Shown here: in pieces, positions 56,194 through 64,000 of the stretch
How the letters are laid out: each line of letters opens with the position of its first letter
Numbering within the stretch: the stretch's first letter is position 1
Origin: an uncultured Rhizobiaceae group bacterium
GTDB taxonomy: Bacteria > Pseudomonadota > Alphaproteobacteria > Rhizobiales > Rhizobiaceae
DNA length: 64,000 bases
Direction: 5' to 3'
NCBI GenBank assembly: GCA_938010435.1
Contig: CALLUS010000009.1
Coordinates: 166,161-230,160, forward strand
Made by a program: the position numbers and the translations under genes
Notes under the pieces: generated by a model
What the model was told of the DNA's origin: nothing
What the model saw: only the letters and a program-made list of their open reading frames with translations
Databases searched by the model: none

Positions 56194-57513
56194 ATGGCAT
56201 CACGGTTTCTAAATTCATCACCGGCTCTGGTTGGGCTTTTGATCGGGTTCGGCACATTTGGCGTTTTGACGGTACCTGCGATGGCGGACGAGCAGCCATA
56301 TAAAGTCGCTCAAGCATTTTATGATGTTTATGTGGATGAAAACGGCAATCGTTTTTTGGTTGACCCGGATACAGGTCGCGTTGTTGGCCCCGCTCAAGAC
56401 AATCGATCTCTGACACGCCGTCAGCAGCGCCGCGCAGACCGTCGCAATAAGCGCCGTAAAAATTTGCAGCGTGATCTTGGAAATTTGTTCGGTCTTCGTA
56501 CACGTGAAAAACCTGAGGTTCGAACACAACAACAACCGGAAATTAGACGAAATGCACCGCGTAAAAGCACAACCGAAGACGAGATTGCCCGTTTGCCGGG
56601 TTTTGAGCGCCCGACTGTTGGTGCCAAACCACGCACAAGTTCAGCAAATTATTCTGGCGGTAAACCTGGTTTCAACCGCAATCAAATGGCTTCTTTGCAG
56701 GTCTTGTTGGACCGTGAGGGTTTTTCACCCGGGGCGATTGATGGAAAATGGGGTTCCAACGTCGCAAAAGCTATGTCGGCATGGAAAGAATCCAAAGGAT
56801 CTGAACTTGATATCAGCAATTACGGACGTCTTGAGGATATTTTGGCTGGAACCGGTGGCAACGCCATCACCAGCTACACTATTACTGCTAAAGATGCGGC
56901 AGGACCGTTCGTGAAATCTGTGCCTGTTGATTATGCGCTTAAGGCGGAGCTTCCTGCATTGTCTTACACATCTTTGGTGGAAGCGTTGGCCGAGAAGTTT
57001 CACATGAGCCAATCTTATTTGCGTCATTTGAATGCTGGTAAAAGCTTTCGTGCGGGCACAACAATTAAAGTAGTTGCAACGGGTGAGCGTAAAGCGACTA
57101 AGGTAAATTATATCGTAGCGGATAAGGCCAAGAAGCAAATCCGAGCTTATGATCGTAATGGCAGTCTTGTTGTCGCTTACCCCGCAACGATTGGATCAGC
57201 TGCAACCCCATCACCAACGGGTTCTCACTCGGTGAAGCGTATCGCGGTAAATCCGGAATATACATATAACCCAAAGAAGAATTTCCAGCAGGGTGAGAAC
57301 GACAAAATTCTGCGCATTCCTCCGGGACCAAACGGTCCGGTTGGGTCTGTGTGGATTGCTTTGTCAAAACCCACTTATGGAATTCATGGAACACCGAACC
57401 CGGAAACCATTGGCAAAACCAATTCCCACGGTTGTATTCGTCTCACCAACTGGGACGCGCGTGAGTTGGCGAAGCTGGTTCAACGCGGCGCCACAGTTGA
57501 GTTTACAGAGTAG
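56194..57513 (+). CDS. L,D-transpeptidase (YkuD) with peptidoglycan-binding-like domain
   Basis: An exported 439-residue protein from ATG 56194 with a signal peptide cleaved around VPAMADEQ. The N-terminal part is basic (RRQQRRADRRNKRRK), followed by a short peptidoglycan-binding-1-like region (MASLQVLLDREGFSPGAIDG). Residues from about 295 form the YkuD domain with the catalytic set HGTPNP (His398), SHGCIRL (His412, Cys414). It makes 3-3 cross-links or attaches proteins to peptidoglycan. It is the third YkuD gene of the window but of a different subtype from the tandem pair. Confidence 0.9.
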   Translation: MASRFLNSSPALVGLLIGFGTFGVLTVPAMADEQPYKVAQAFYDVYVDENGNRFLVDPDTGRVVGPAQDNRSLTRRQQRRADRRNKRRKNLQRDLGNLFGLRTREKPEVRTQQQPEIRRNAPRKSTTEDEIARLPGFERPTVGAKPRTSSANYSGGKPGFNRNQMASLQVLLDREGFSPGAIDGKWGSNVAKAMSAWKESKGSELDISNYGRLEDILAGTGGNAITSYTITAKDAAGPFVKSVPVDYALKAELPALSYTSLVEALAEKFHMSQSYLRHLNAGKSFRAGTTIKVVATGERKATKVNYIVADKAKKQIRAYDRNGSLVVAYPATIGSAATPSPTGSHSVKRIAVNPEYTYNPKKNFQQGENDKILRIPPGPNGPVGSVWIALSKPTYGIHGTPNPETIGKTNSHGCIRLTNWDARELAKLVQRGATVEFTE

Positions 57514-57518
57514 CGCTT

Positions 57519-58895
57519 TTATTCCGTGGCCCTTATCACGGCGCTCAAAAGACGGGATGGAAAATATCCAGTTTTACTGGGCGTTAGGCCAAGACGAACG
57601 ACAACCATATTTTGATCTGGTAACACTGCAATTGATTGCCCATCATGCCCCGCCAACCAGAACACATTACCTTTAAACTCGTCTCCCTCTTCAACCCGCT
57701 TGTAATTGGGTTCTGCGCGCCAAATATGACCGTTGGCATATTTACCTTCGGAAGCGGGGTGAGGCTTAGTCATCCAATCGGTGTATCCGTCGAGTAAAAG
57801 TTGCTCACCTTTCCACTCTCCCTTTTGCAAAAGGAATTGACCAAAGCGTGCCCAGTCATAGGCAGTGGCGTACATATATGATCCACCTGTGAAGGACCCG
57901 CGCGCATCTGCTTCCAACACAGCCGATGTCATGCCCAAGGGTTCAAACAATTGTTCGCGAGGGAAGGTGGTTGCCGCTTCCGCATTGTCGAACAGGCTTT
58001 GCCAATAGGCCGAAATCAAAACTGAAGTACCCGACGAATAGTTGAACTGTTTACCGATTTTGCTGCCGTCACTGGTATTCAATTTTGAACCCACAACAAA
58101 AGATTTCCCGTCAGGTTCGAGATACAACAAGCGCGTTACATCACTCACGCTGCCGTAACCTTCATTCCATGCCAGATCACTTGCCATGCCAAGTAGGTCA
58201 GACAATTTAATCGATTTTCGATTGTCGTTCTCCCATTCCGGAAACAAGCTGTCCGGGTCTTCACCGATTTTACCTTGTTTCATCAGGCGGCCAACAATTG
58301 CGGACGTGACGGATTTTGTCATTGACCAACCCAATAAACGGGTGTCTTTGTCAAATCCTTTGCCAAAGCGCTGGCCGATAATTTTACCATTCTTCACGAC
58401 AACAATTGCCCGCATTCCATTTCCTGCGAGATCTTCATCGTCCAAGATGGTTTCGAGTTTTTCACTTGGTGAAAAGTTGATCGTGTTGCCGTCTGGCCAA
58501 ATCTGATTTGTGTTGGTCTCTACCGCTGTATCAATGGGTTTGAATTTCACGACTTTGCTCAAATCTCCATCGGGAACCGAAACACAGCCATAACCTTTGC
58601 GATGGATCGCAAATCCGTTTCCGAAAATACCAAACAATCCTGCTCGAACCTGTTCGTTGTCACGGTCTACATCAATGTTCATAATGGTTAGCAGCGGGTG
58701 CCCCGGCGCCTGAACATCGGTTTTTAAAACATCTTGCGGAGCACGATCTGTCAAAAACGCATTTGAGCAAACCATTTTGGCCGTGTAATTCGCACCAACC
58801 CGGACGAGTTCGGGAGGCGTAACGTAAAGAAAAACCACGCCTACAATAACGAGCGTTAAAGAAACAACGCCAACCCATTTCAAAAACCGTAACAT
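57519..58895 (-). CDS. Serine hydrolase, class C beta-lactamase-like fold
   Basis: A 458-residue envelope protein with an N-terminal membrane anchor (about 5-26). The SxxK motif is SMTK with Ser191 and Lys194 (LLGWSMTKSV); the Tyr motif lies probably in FNYSSGTSV, and a WLAGHDGQSI-like segment near the C-terminus takes the place of the KTG/HxG box. The family includes esterases, D-amino acid peptidases and beta-lactamases. The role is not obvious. It converges with the L,D-transpeptidase gene, 5 bases away, which favours a peptidoglycan connection. Confidence 0.86.
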   Translation of the reverse strand: MLRFLKWVGVVSLTLVIVGVVFLYVTPPELVRVGANYTAKMVCSNAFLTDRAPQDVLKTDVQAPGHPLLTIMNIDVDRDNEQVRAGLFGIFGNGFAIHRKGYGCVSVPDGDLSKVVKFKPIDTAVETNTNQIWPDGNTINFSPSEKLETILDDEDLAGNGMRAIVVVKNGKIIGQRFGKGFDKDTRLLGWSMTKSVTSAIVGRLMKQGKIGEDPDSLFPEWENDNRKSIKLSDLLGMASDLAWNEGYGSVSDVTRLLYLEPDGKSFVVGSKLNTSDGSKIGKQFNYSSGTSVLISAYWQSLFDNAEAATTFPREQLFEPLGMTSAVLEADARGSFTGGSYMYATAYDWARFGQFLLQKGEWKGEQLLLDGYTDWMTKPHPASEGKYANGHIWRAEPNYKRVEEGDEFKGNVFWLAGHDGQSIAVLPDQNMVVVRLGLTPSKTGYFPSRLLSAVIRATE

Positions 58896-58994
58896 ATCAT
58901 TTGCACCAATTCATTTGAGGGTAGGCTAATATGGTGGAGGTATGAGTACAACGGGGAATGACTTTCAATTCCGTCTGCGGTTGCATCCATACCT

Positions 58995-59594
58995 ATGCTC
59001 CCATATTGGGGAATGGTTGGATTGAAATTGCGGAGTGAAGTTTTGGGTAAGCCATCGGACTGGTTACGCGTTGTCATGCATACAGAAACTGAAGATTGGG
59101 TTTCTCGCATCGGATTCGACACTCTCGATGCGTTTGAAATTTCCGGCAAAAAATGGGGGCGTTTTCCATTTAGGTCTTATAAGAACGCGTTTTTTCCCGA
59201 GCATGATATTTGTGAAGCAGCTCCAGAAGGTGAATATGACATCATATTTGCGGAACAGGTTTGGGAACATTTGAAATATCCCTATCGAGCTGCACAAAAT
59301 GTACTCGATGCATTGCAGCCCGGAGGATATTTTTTACTCACGGTTCCTTTTATGGTGCGTCATCATCCTCATCCAATTGATTGTCGGCGCTGGAACGCAA
59401 CGGGGTTGAAATATTTTTTGGAAGAATGTGGATTTGATCCGGCAACCATTCGGTCAAACCATTGGGGCAACCGTGATTGTTTGGAGGCGAACCTCAATAA
59501 ATGGGTGCGTTATGATGAGGCCAATCACAGTTTAGAACATGATGACAATCTGCCATTGGTGGCTTGGGCTATTGGCCAGAAACCTGCGGATTAG
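58995..59594 (+). CDS. SAM-dependent methyltransferase
   Basis: A 199-residue protein. The SAM fold is visible in EYDIIFAEQVWEHLKYPYRA (motif II area) and the post-motif strand LDALQPGGYFLLTVPF; the first glycine loop is degraded, with FDTLDAFEISGKKWG in its place. The active segment HHPHPIDCRRWNATGLKYF is typical for class I methyltransferases near sugar or lipid genes. The ATG at 58995 is the first in frame but later starts are possible. It is directly followed by the MFS gene with no spacer (TAG then ATG), a transcriptional unit. Confidence 0.78.
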   Translation: MLPYWGMVGLKLRSEVLGKPSDWLRVVMHTETEDWVSRIGFDTLDAFEISGKKWGRFPFRSYKNAFFPEHDICEAAPEGEYDIIFAEQVWEHLKYPYRAAQNVLDALQPGGYFLLTVPFMVRHHPHPIDCRRWNATGLKYFLEECGFDPATIRSNHWGNRDCLEANLNKWVRYDEANHSLEHDDNLPLVAWAIGQKPAD

Positions 59595-61109
59595 ATGACT
59601 GCAAAGGCCGATCACCATTGTCCGCCGGAAAAGCGCAAATACGTTATCATCGTTGCGTTTTTGGTAAGCGCTATGGGGTTCATCGATGGGACAATCGTAG
59701 CTATTGCTTTGCCGCAAATTCGCGGATCGCTGGACGCAGGTTTTTCGGCGGCCCAATGGATTTCAAATTCGTATGTGTTGACCATGTCGGCTTTCATTTT
59801 GTTGGGCGGTGGGCTTGGTGACAAATTAGGCGTCAAACAGGTTTTTGCCGTTGGTGTGGTGATCTTCATTGCGACTTCAATTGCCTGTGCCTTTGCATGG
59901 GACACTCAAAGTCTGATCGTTTTTCGGGCGTTGCAAGGAATTGGCGCAGCAATCATGTTGCCGGGAAGTATGGCGTTGATCGCGCGAAATACACCTCGCG
60001 CGGAACGTGGCCAAGCGATGGGTATTTGGGTGGCGTCGTCTTCGATCACCACCGCTATGGGTCCATTTTTGGGCGGTTTGCTTCTCACCTATGGTGGTGA
60101 TGAAGCTTGGCGCTGGATTTTCGCATTCAATGTACCAATTGGGCTGATAGCACTGGTCGTTTTGACTAAAATGGTGCCAACCGATCTGCCAAAGAGCACA
60201 GGCGGGATAGCTTCTTTGGACTGGACGGGTGGCGCGATTTTAACCGTGGGAATGGGCGCGTTGGCCACGGGTCTCACATTTGTAAGCGAAAGTGGCAATG
60301 CGCAATTGGCTTATGGGTTGATTATGGTTGGCATCTTGGTCTCATGTCTAGCCATCTGGTGGGAACTGCGAGTTGAAAACGCAATGATCGATATGCGGTT
60401 GTTTGCGTCAAAGCGGTTCACAGGCGTTAATGTCGTTACACTTCTGATTTGGACTTGCATGGGGGCAGTGACATTTTTCATACCCATGTTGATTATTGTG
60501 GCTTGGAAACTGCCTCCGACTTACGCTGGATCAATGTTTTTGCCATTTTCAGTTTTCATCACCGTGCTGTCGCCTTTTATCGGACGATTAGTTGACCGTT
60601 TTGGCACACGCTCCATGTTGACTTGCGGTTCTCTTATATATGCAGCTGGGAGTTTGGCGATCGCTTGGGCGATTGTGAAACAAGATTTTTGGTTTTGGTT
60701 GTTGCCGGGCTTTGCAACATTGGGTTTAGGCGTCGGACTTATGGGATCGACGATTGCGGTGGCGGTTGTGAATTCCGTTCCGGAAGATAAAACAGGCGCA
60801 GGGTCTGGTATCAACAATATGGTGGCGCGCAGTTCGTTCTTGTTTGCGGTCGCCGGATTGGGCGCATTTATTGCTTATGTCTATCAGTTGGTTATCCGCG
60901 GAAGTGATTTCCCATCGGATATTCAAGATTTGATGGTGGAAGCGGGCTTTGGTGAGCGGTTGCAAGGGCCTTTGTATCAAGTGTCGCTTGTGGAATTGCA
61001 GGCCGTTGCTATGAACCATGCTATGATAGCCATGTGTTTGGTGATGGCAGTGATGGCGGTTGTGGCAGCAGCCGTCGGATTTTTCACGCAACAAGGAACC
61101 GAAACTTAA
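59595..61109 (+). CDS. MFS multidrug efflux transporter (DHA2/EmrB-QacA family)
   Basis: A 504-residue inner-membrane antiporter with 14 predicted helices. Family signatures are the early DGTIVAIALPQIRGSLDAG, the loop segment LGDKLGVKQVF, and antiporter motif C at ASSSITTAMGPFLGGLL. It probably exports drugs or metabolites in exchange for protons; no repressor gene is nearby. ATG 59595 follows the methyltransferase stop with no gap, suggesting the methylated product and the exporter could be linked. It converges on the M23 gene, 26 bases away. Confidence 0.9.
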   Translation: MTAKADHHCPPEKRKYVIIVAFLVSAMGFIDGTIVAIALPQIRGSLDAGFSAAQWISNSYVLTMSAFILLGGGLGDKLGVKQVFAVGVVIFIATSIACAFAWDTQSLIVFRALQGIGAAIMLPGSMALIARNTPRAERGQAMGIWVASSSITTAMGPFLGGLLLTYGGDEAWRWIFAFNVPIGLIALVVLTKMVPTDLPKSTGGIASLDWTGGAILTVGMGALATGLTFVSESGNAQLAYGLIMVGILVSCLAIWWELRVENAMIDMRLFASKRFTGVNVVTLLIWTCMGAVTFFIPMLIIVAWKLPPTYAGSMFLPFSVFITVLSPFIGRLVDRFGTRSMLTCGSLIYAAGSLAIAWAIVKQDFWFWLLPGFATLGLGVGLMGSTIAVAVVNSVPEDKTGAGSGINNMVARSSFLFAVAGLGAFIAYVYQLVIRGSDFPSDIQDLMVEAGFGERLQGPLYQVSLVELQAVAMNHAMIAMCLVMAVMAVVAAAVGFFTQQGTET

Positions 61110-61135
61110 AAGGTATCTCTCGGATTGAATTCGTT

Positions 61136-63130
61136 TTAGTTGAGTGAAGCCACTTTCGTGTCGCCATCACGTCCACGCTTGATCAACGAATTGATGCGGT
61201 CGCGTTCACGGATGAAAGCTCTTAACGTCTTACCCTTTAGAGCTCTGCCTTGGGGCAGGCGGATTTTCATCGGGTTCACTTTGTTACCATTCACAACCAC
61301 TTCGTAATGAAGATGGGGGCCGGTGGAATATCCGGTCGACCCGACCTGACCAATAATTTGACCGAGGCGAACACGAGCACCCGCTTTCATGCCGCGCGCG
61401 AAACGGTGCATGTGGTTGTAAGACGTTTTATATCCGTTGGCGTGGCGTATGATAAGTTGTCTGCCATAACCACCAGCCCAACCGGATTTTTCAATCACGC
61501 CATTGCCAGCCGAAATAATAGGTGTGCCGCGCGGCGCAGAAAAGTCGACGCCTTGGTGCATTTTAACACGGCGGGATATGGGATGACGGCGCGGACCAAA
61601 AGGCGATCTGAATTTGCCGTTGGGAACAGGTTTGCGCAACAGGAACTTTTTAGCGCTTTTGCCGCTTTCGTCATAATAATCAACAGAGCCGTCATCACCG
61701 GCTTTATATCTATAATAAGTGCGTTTGGTGCCACCGAGTGTGAGGCCTATATAAAGGATCTCTGAATCAGAGGTCGCTTCTGTTTGCCCTTCATCAAGGG
61801 AATAGAAAACTTCAAGATCATCATCGGGTTTTGATTTAGTGCGGAAGTCCACATCAAAGGCCACGGTCCGGATAATCCGTTTTGATTGTGCTGGGTTCAA
61901 ACCTTGGGAGAGGGCGGCTCTATATATGCCATCATATATGCTGGGCAAATTGGAGCGGGAAACAGTTTGAATTTCCTTCTCTGTTTCTGGAGCGCTCTCC
62001 ACAGCTGTAATAATGGCCGGTTCGTTAGCCCAAACCACTTTTTCCTCATCGTTGAGGGCCACACTCTTTAAATGTTGGCCGGCACGATAAACACTGATAC
62101 GGCGGGCAATTTTGATAGAGGCGGTTTGATCGCCTTTCGGGCGCTCCCACGCAACGCGCAATTTCGTACCTTTTGGAAGGGCTTTTGTTCCAAGCTCACC
62201 AATCAATGCGGCTTGCATTGCAGTTAAAGTGGCGGGTTGAAGTTCAAGCGGTTTTAAAGCTTGAGCCAAGGTTTGTTTGGGTGGAACGGTGATGACCTCT
62301 TCATCAAACAAACGAAGTGTTGAATCGTCATCGTTAATTGGAAGCATTGTAGAGACGTTTTCATTGATGATGCGTATGTTGAGACCAGACGTTGGTGCAA
62401 TATCTTCTTGTTTCAATTCAAAACGCGAGGTGTCGAGATAAGGAAGGGCCGCGACTTGGATGCCGCCTTCTTCTAACGATACCATGGCCTGACGCACTAT
62501 GGTTTCTGCCTCATAAGTCGAAATTTCAGTCGATGTGTCATATTTTGCTGTGTCGAGTGGAAAAGCCCCGGTTTTCAAACGCACTTCGCTTTCTATATCA
62601 GCGCTGTAGATGACATCGCTTGATGCTTTCACTTTATCGCTGCTGGAAGACCGGAACACATCAAGCGGGTTGAAGGGAGGGTATTTGACTTTTCTTTGGG
62701 TGGCGATGGCTAAAGGTGCGGATGCATAAGCAAAAGGGCGTTTGCGGATAACATTGCTGTCGCCAACACGTGTGACTGTTGGGACTTGCATGATTTTTTC
62801 ATTTGCGGGCTTAAGTGCCACTATCGAAACTGGACGGTCACCCAATAGAGCTTGTTGGCCACTTCCAGACTGACTGATGAGTTTATCAAGAATACTTGCA
62901 GGTTCGGCTAATTGTTGACGGCCGTCGAGTGCAGCATAAAGTGCGCCTCCCATAAGAAGTGCAGACGTGAAGCCTGTGAGGACAGAACCACTCATCCAAC
63001 GAAGGCTGACTTTGCGTTTATCAGGAGCGCGTCGCCCATTGCCACTTATAAGAGCCGGCTCCAAACCAAACGCTTGGCTGGCTTTATCATGGCTGTTGGA
63101 AGCCGGTTTATGAGAAGAACGATGCGGCAT
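61136..63130 (-). CDS. M23 family metallopeptidase (LytM/YebA-like)
   Basis: A 664-residue envelope peptidase with an N-terminal membrane segment (about 44-66, WMSGSVLTGFTSALLMGGALYAA is too long to quote as motif; the helix core is TGFTSALLMGG). The C-terminal catalytic domain (about 515-620) contains the zinc ligands His525 and Asp529 in MHQGVDF, and His606 and His608 in HLHYEVVVNG. This domain cleaves peptidoglycan cross-links or acts as an EnvC-like activator; with all ligands present it is likely active. The intermediate part from 200 to 480 resembles opacity/LysM-like OapA regions. Confidence 0.9.
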   Translation of the reverse strand: MPHRSSHKPASNSHDKASQAFGLEPALISGNGRRAPDKRKVSLRWMSGSVLTGFTSALLMGGALYAALDGRQQLAEPASILDKLISQSGSGQQALLGDRPVSIVALKPANEKIMQVPTVTRVGDSNVIRKRPFAYASAPLAIATQRKVKYPPFNPLDVFRSSSSDKVKASSDVIYSADIESEVRLKTGAFPLDTAKYDTSTEISTYEAETIVRQAMVSLEEGGIQVAALPYLDTSRFELKQEDIAPTSGLNIRIINENVSTMLPINDDDSTLRLFDEEVITVPPKQTLAQALKPLELQPATLTAMQAALIGELGTKALPKGTKLRVAWERPKGDQTASIKIARRISVYRAGQHLKSVALNDEEKVVWANEPAIITAVESAPETEKEIQTVSRSNLPSIYDGIYRAALSQGLNPAQSKRIIRTVAFDVDFRTKSKPDDDLEVFYSLDEGQTEATSDSEILYIGLTLGGTKRTYYRYKAGDDGSVDYYDESGKSAKKFLLRKPVPNGKFRSPFGPRRHPISRRVKMHQGVDFSAPRGTPIISAGNGVIEKSGWAGGYGRQLIIRHANGYKTSYNHMHRFARGMKAGARVRLGQIIGQVGSTGYSTGPHLHYEVVVNGNKVNPMKIRLPQGRALKGKTLRAFIRERDRINSLIKRGRDGDTKVASLN

Positions 63131-63374
63131 TACTTATATACAGTCTCCGAAACGGCGATTTAGCAGCCTGAATTAGGCCTTCAATAAAGCCCAAATAGGA
63201 CGTTGAACGCAATATGTCGATTTAGGACTTCTATAGATGGTGCTTGAACATCAATTCAGACTCACTATATGACACCTTAAGCGTCTAAACCCCAGTCTAT
63301 TAAAGGGTTTTGGATAGGTGTCAGCAGGATTCAAAAGTTTTTTAGAAAAAAGTTCAAAAAAACGAAAAAGCTTG

Positions 63375-63403
63375 TTGACGGGGATAAAATCCCAGCCTAT
63401 AAC
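63375..63403 (+). promoter_or_regulatory. rRNA operon promoter
   Basis: TTGACG (63375-63380) and TATAAC (63398-63403) are separated by exactly 17 bases, with an A-rich UP-element-like block upstream. The spacer begins with a 13-base palindrome, GGGAT-AAA-ATCCC (63381-63393). The match to consensus and the place 480 bases before 16S fit the rrn promoter. Confidence 0.85.
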
Positions 63404-63548
63404 CCGCCCAACGACGACGCAGACAACGCAGCGCTTTTGGCGCTCCACCGTTTTGCCGAAGCGTTCACCCCGGAAAGGCGTCGCATTAGCGAAAACCTAC
63501 CTTAGATTTGGTAAGTGATTTGCTTTGGCAGGTTCTCATCGGGTCGAC

Positions 63549-63577
63549 AAAACCTCTGTGGTTTTGGCTCTTTGACA
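63549..63577 (+). promoter_or_regulatory. rRNA antitermination leader (hairpin plus boxA-like)
   Basis: A stem AAAACC/GGTTTT (63549-63565) is followed directly by GGCTCTTTGACA (63566-63577), a boxA-type NusB/S10 site, in the usual alphaproteobacterial leader position. Confidence 0.7.
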
Positions 63578-63880
63578 ATTTAATATGAAGAAAGAGAAAC
63601 GTGGGCGGCGAAGTTCTGCCGGTTTCAGCAGCATTTCCTTTTGCTGTTGCGAAACCATACGAGACTTCGGCGGACACGTTTTTCGAGAATGTTAAATACC
63701 TAAGAGATCGACTCCGGTTGATCTCCAGGTGTGTAAAAAATGTTCTCGTCAATTCGTGATTGTCTCTACCCTGAGGCAATCGCAAATTCCGGTCTTAGGA
63801 TCGGAAGCGTGACCACTTCAATCCATTGAGTGCCTTTCGAGGTTCGGATTGAAGGATTTAGCCGGAACAAATCTCAGATC

Positions 63881-64000
63881 AAACCTGAGAGTTTGATCCT
63901 GGCTCAGAACGAACGCTGGCGGCAGGCTTAACACATGCAAGTCGAACGCCCTCTTCGGAGGGAGTGGCAGACGGGTGAGTAACACGTGGGAATCTACCTA
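63881..64000 (+). rRNA. 16S ribosomal RNA, 5' end
   Basis: The first 120 bases of 16S rRNA. The universal start AGAGTTTGATCCTGGCTCAG lies at 63888-63907, so the mature 5' end is near 63881. The text AACGAACGCTGGCGGCAGGC, the short helix CCCTCTTCGGAGGG and GTGAGTAACACGTGGGAATC are alphaproteobacterial. The gene continues beyond the window. Confidence 0.98.

Larger units (their letters stand above)
63131..63880. other. rRNA operon control and leader region
   Basis: This 750-base stretch has no supported protein gene. An A+T-rich block (63335-63370) precedes a strong sigma-70-like promoter. A long transcribed leader follows with a small hairpin and a boxA-like site, and ends at 16S rRNA. The region between 63131 and 63330 holds the upstream part of the M23 gene's promoter, which I cannot localise. 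Confidence 0.7.

Noticed and set aside
63318..63518. Short open frames between the M23 gene and 16S rRNA
   Set aside because: They overlap the rRNA promoter and leader, and show no ribosome sites or protein-like composition.
1..64000. CRISPR arrays, tRNA genes, insertion sequences, prophage or toxin-antitoxin modules
   Set aside because: I saw no spaced repeats, tRNA cloverleaf sequences, transposase motifs or small paired toxin genes in a read by eye; a tool search could still find a short or divergent one.

Overview
The window is a 64 kb piece of an alphaproteobacterial chromosome. Several things point to the order Hyphomicrobiales (Rhizobiales): the aroK-aroB/xerD arrangement, a SUV3-like helicase followed by S4, fdxA and carD genes, the DUF4167 gene just upstream of clpB, the PTS-Ntr enzyme I next to lysC and prfA-prmC, DUF1178 next to grxC, and the 5' end of a 16S rRNA gene with an alphaproteobacterial leader. 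Base composition is moderate, clearly lower than in most rhizobia, which would fit a marine lineage. The genus cannot be fixed from the sequence alone. Almost all of the window is core genome. There are no insertion sequences, prophage genes, CRISPR arrays or tRNA genes that I can see.

Layout. 0-3 kb: aroB (cut by the window edge) and aroK on the minus strand, a small membrane protein and xerD on the plus strand. 3-10.6 kb: a long minus-strand block that reads DegT-type aminotransferase, two SGNH hydrolases, an MBOAT O-acyltransferase, a small one-helix membrane protein, a secreted nuclease-fold protein and an M48/LysM lipoprotein. Its centre looks like an envelope glycan O-acylation locus. 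10.7-19.5 kb: GST, M32 carboxypeptidase, a degenerate-GGDEF/EAL protein, a DUF985 cupin with glyoxalase II, a methyltransferase, hisC with a prephenate/arogenate dehydrogenase, and a queuosine-precursor transporter. 19.6-31.4 kb: rpmB, a DCC/DUF4166 pair, a DUF3108 protein, the SUV3-like helicase, an S4 protein, fdxA, carD, accA and two tandem L,D-transpeptidase-like genes. 31.4-45.6 kb: secA, a parvulin-type isomerase, argJ, a GNAT, mutT, a BioC-like methyltransferase divergent from comF, grxC, a nitrilase-family amidase, DUF1178, ubiG, a diaminopropionate ammonia-lyase-like enzyme coupled to an M24 peptidase, and a VCBS-repeat protein. 45.8-57.5 kb: lysC, ptsP, prfA, prmC, a DUF2867 protein, DUF4167, clpB and a third YkuD protein. 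57.5-64 kb: a serine hydrolase, a methyltransferase, an MFS pump, an M23 peptidase, and an rRNA promoter and leader running into 16S rRNA.

How it fits together. Aromatic amino-acid supply (aroB, aroK, hisC, tyrA-like), envelope construction (MBOAT/SGNH, three YkuD proteins, M23, M48/LysM, secA, parvulin) and translation or stress functions (rpmB, prfA, prmC, clpB, rRNA) dominate. The less explained parts are the O-acylation locus with its small membrane protein and active-site-less nuclease fold, the DCC/DUF4166 couple, the ammonia-lyase/M24 couple, and several structured leaders (accA, lysC, DUF4167, the rRNA promoter). No feature is a clear-cut new defence or mobile system. All function assignments are from motifs and family knowledge read by eye, with no database search.
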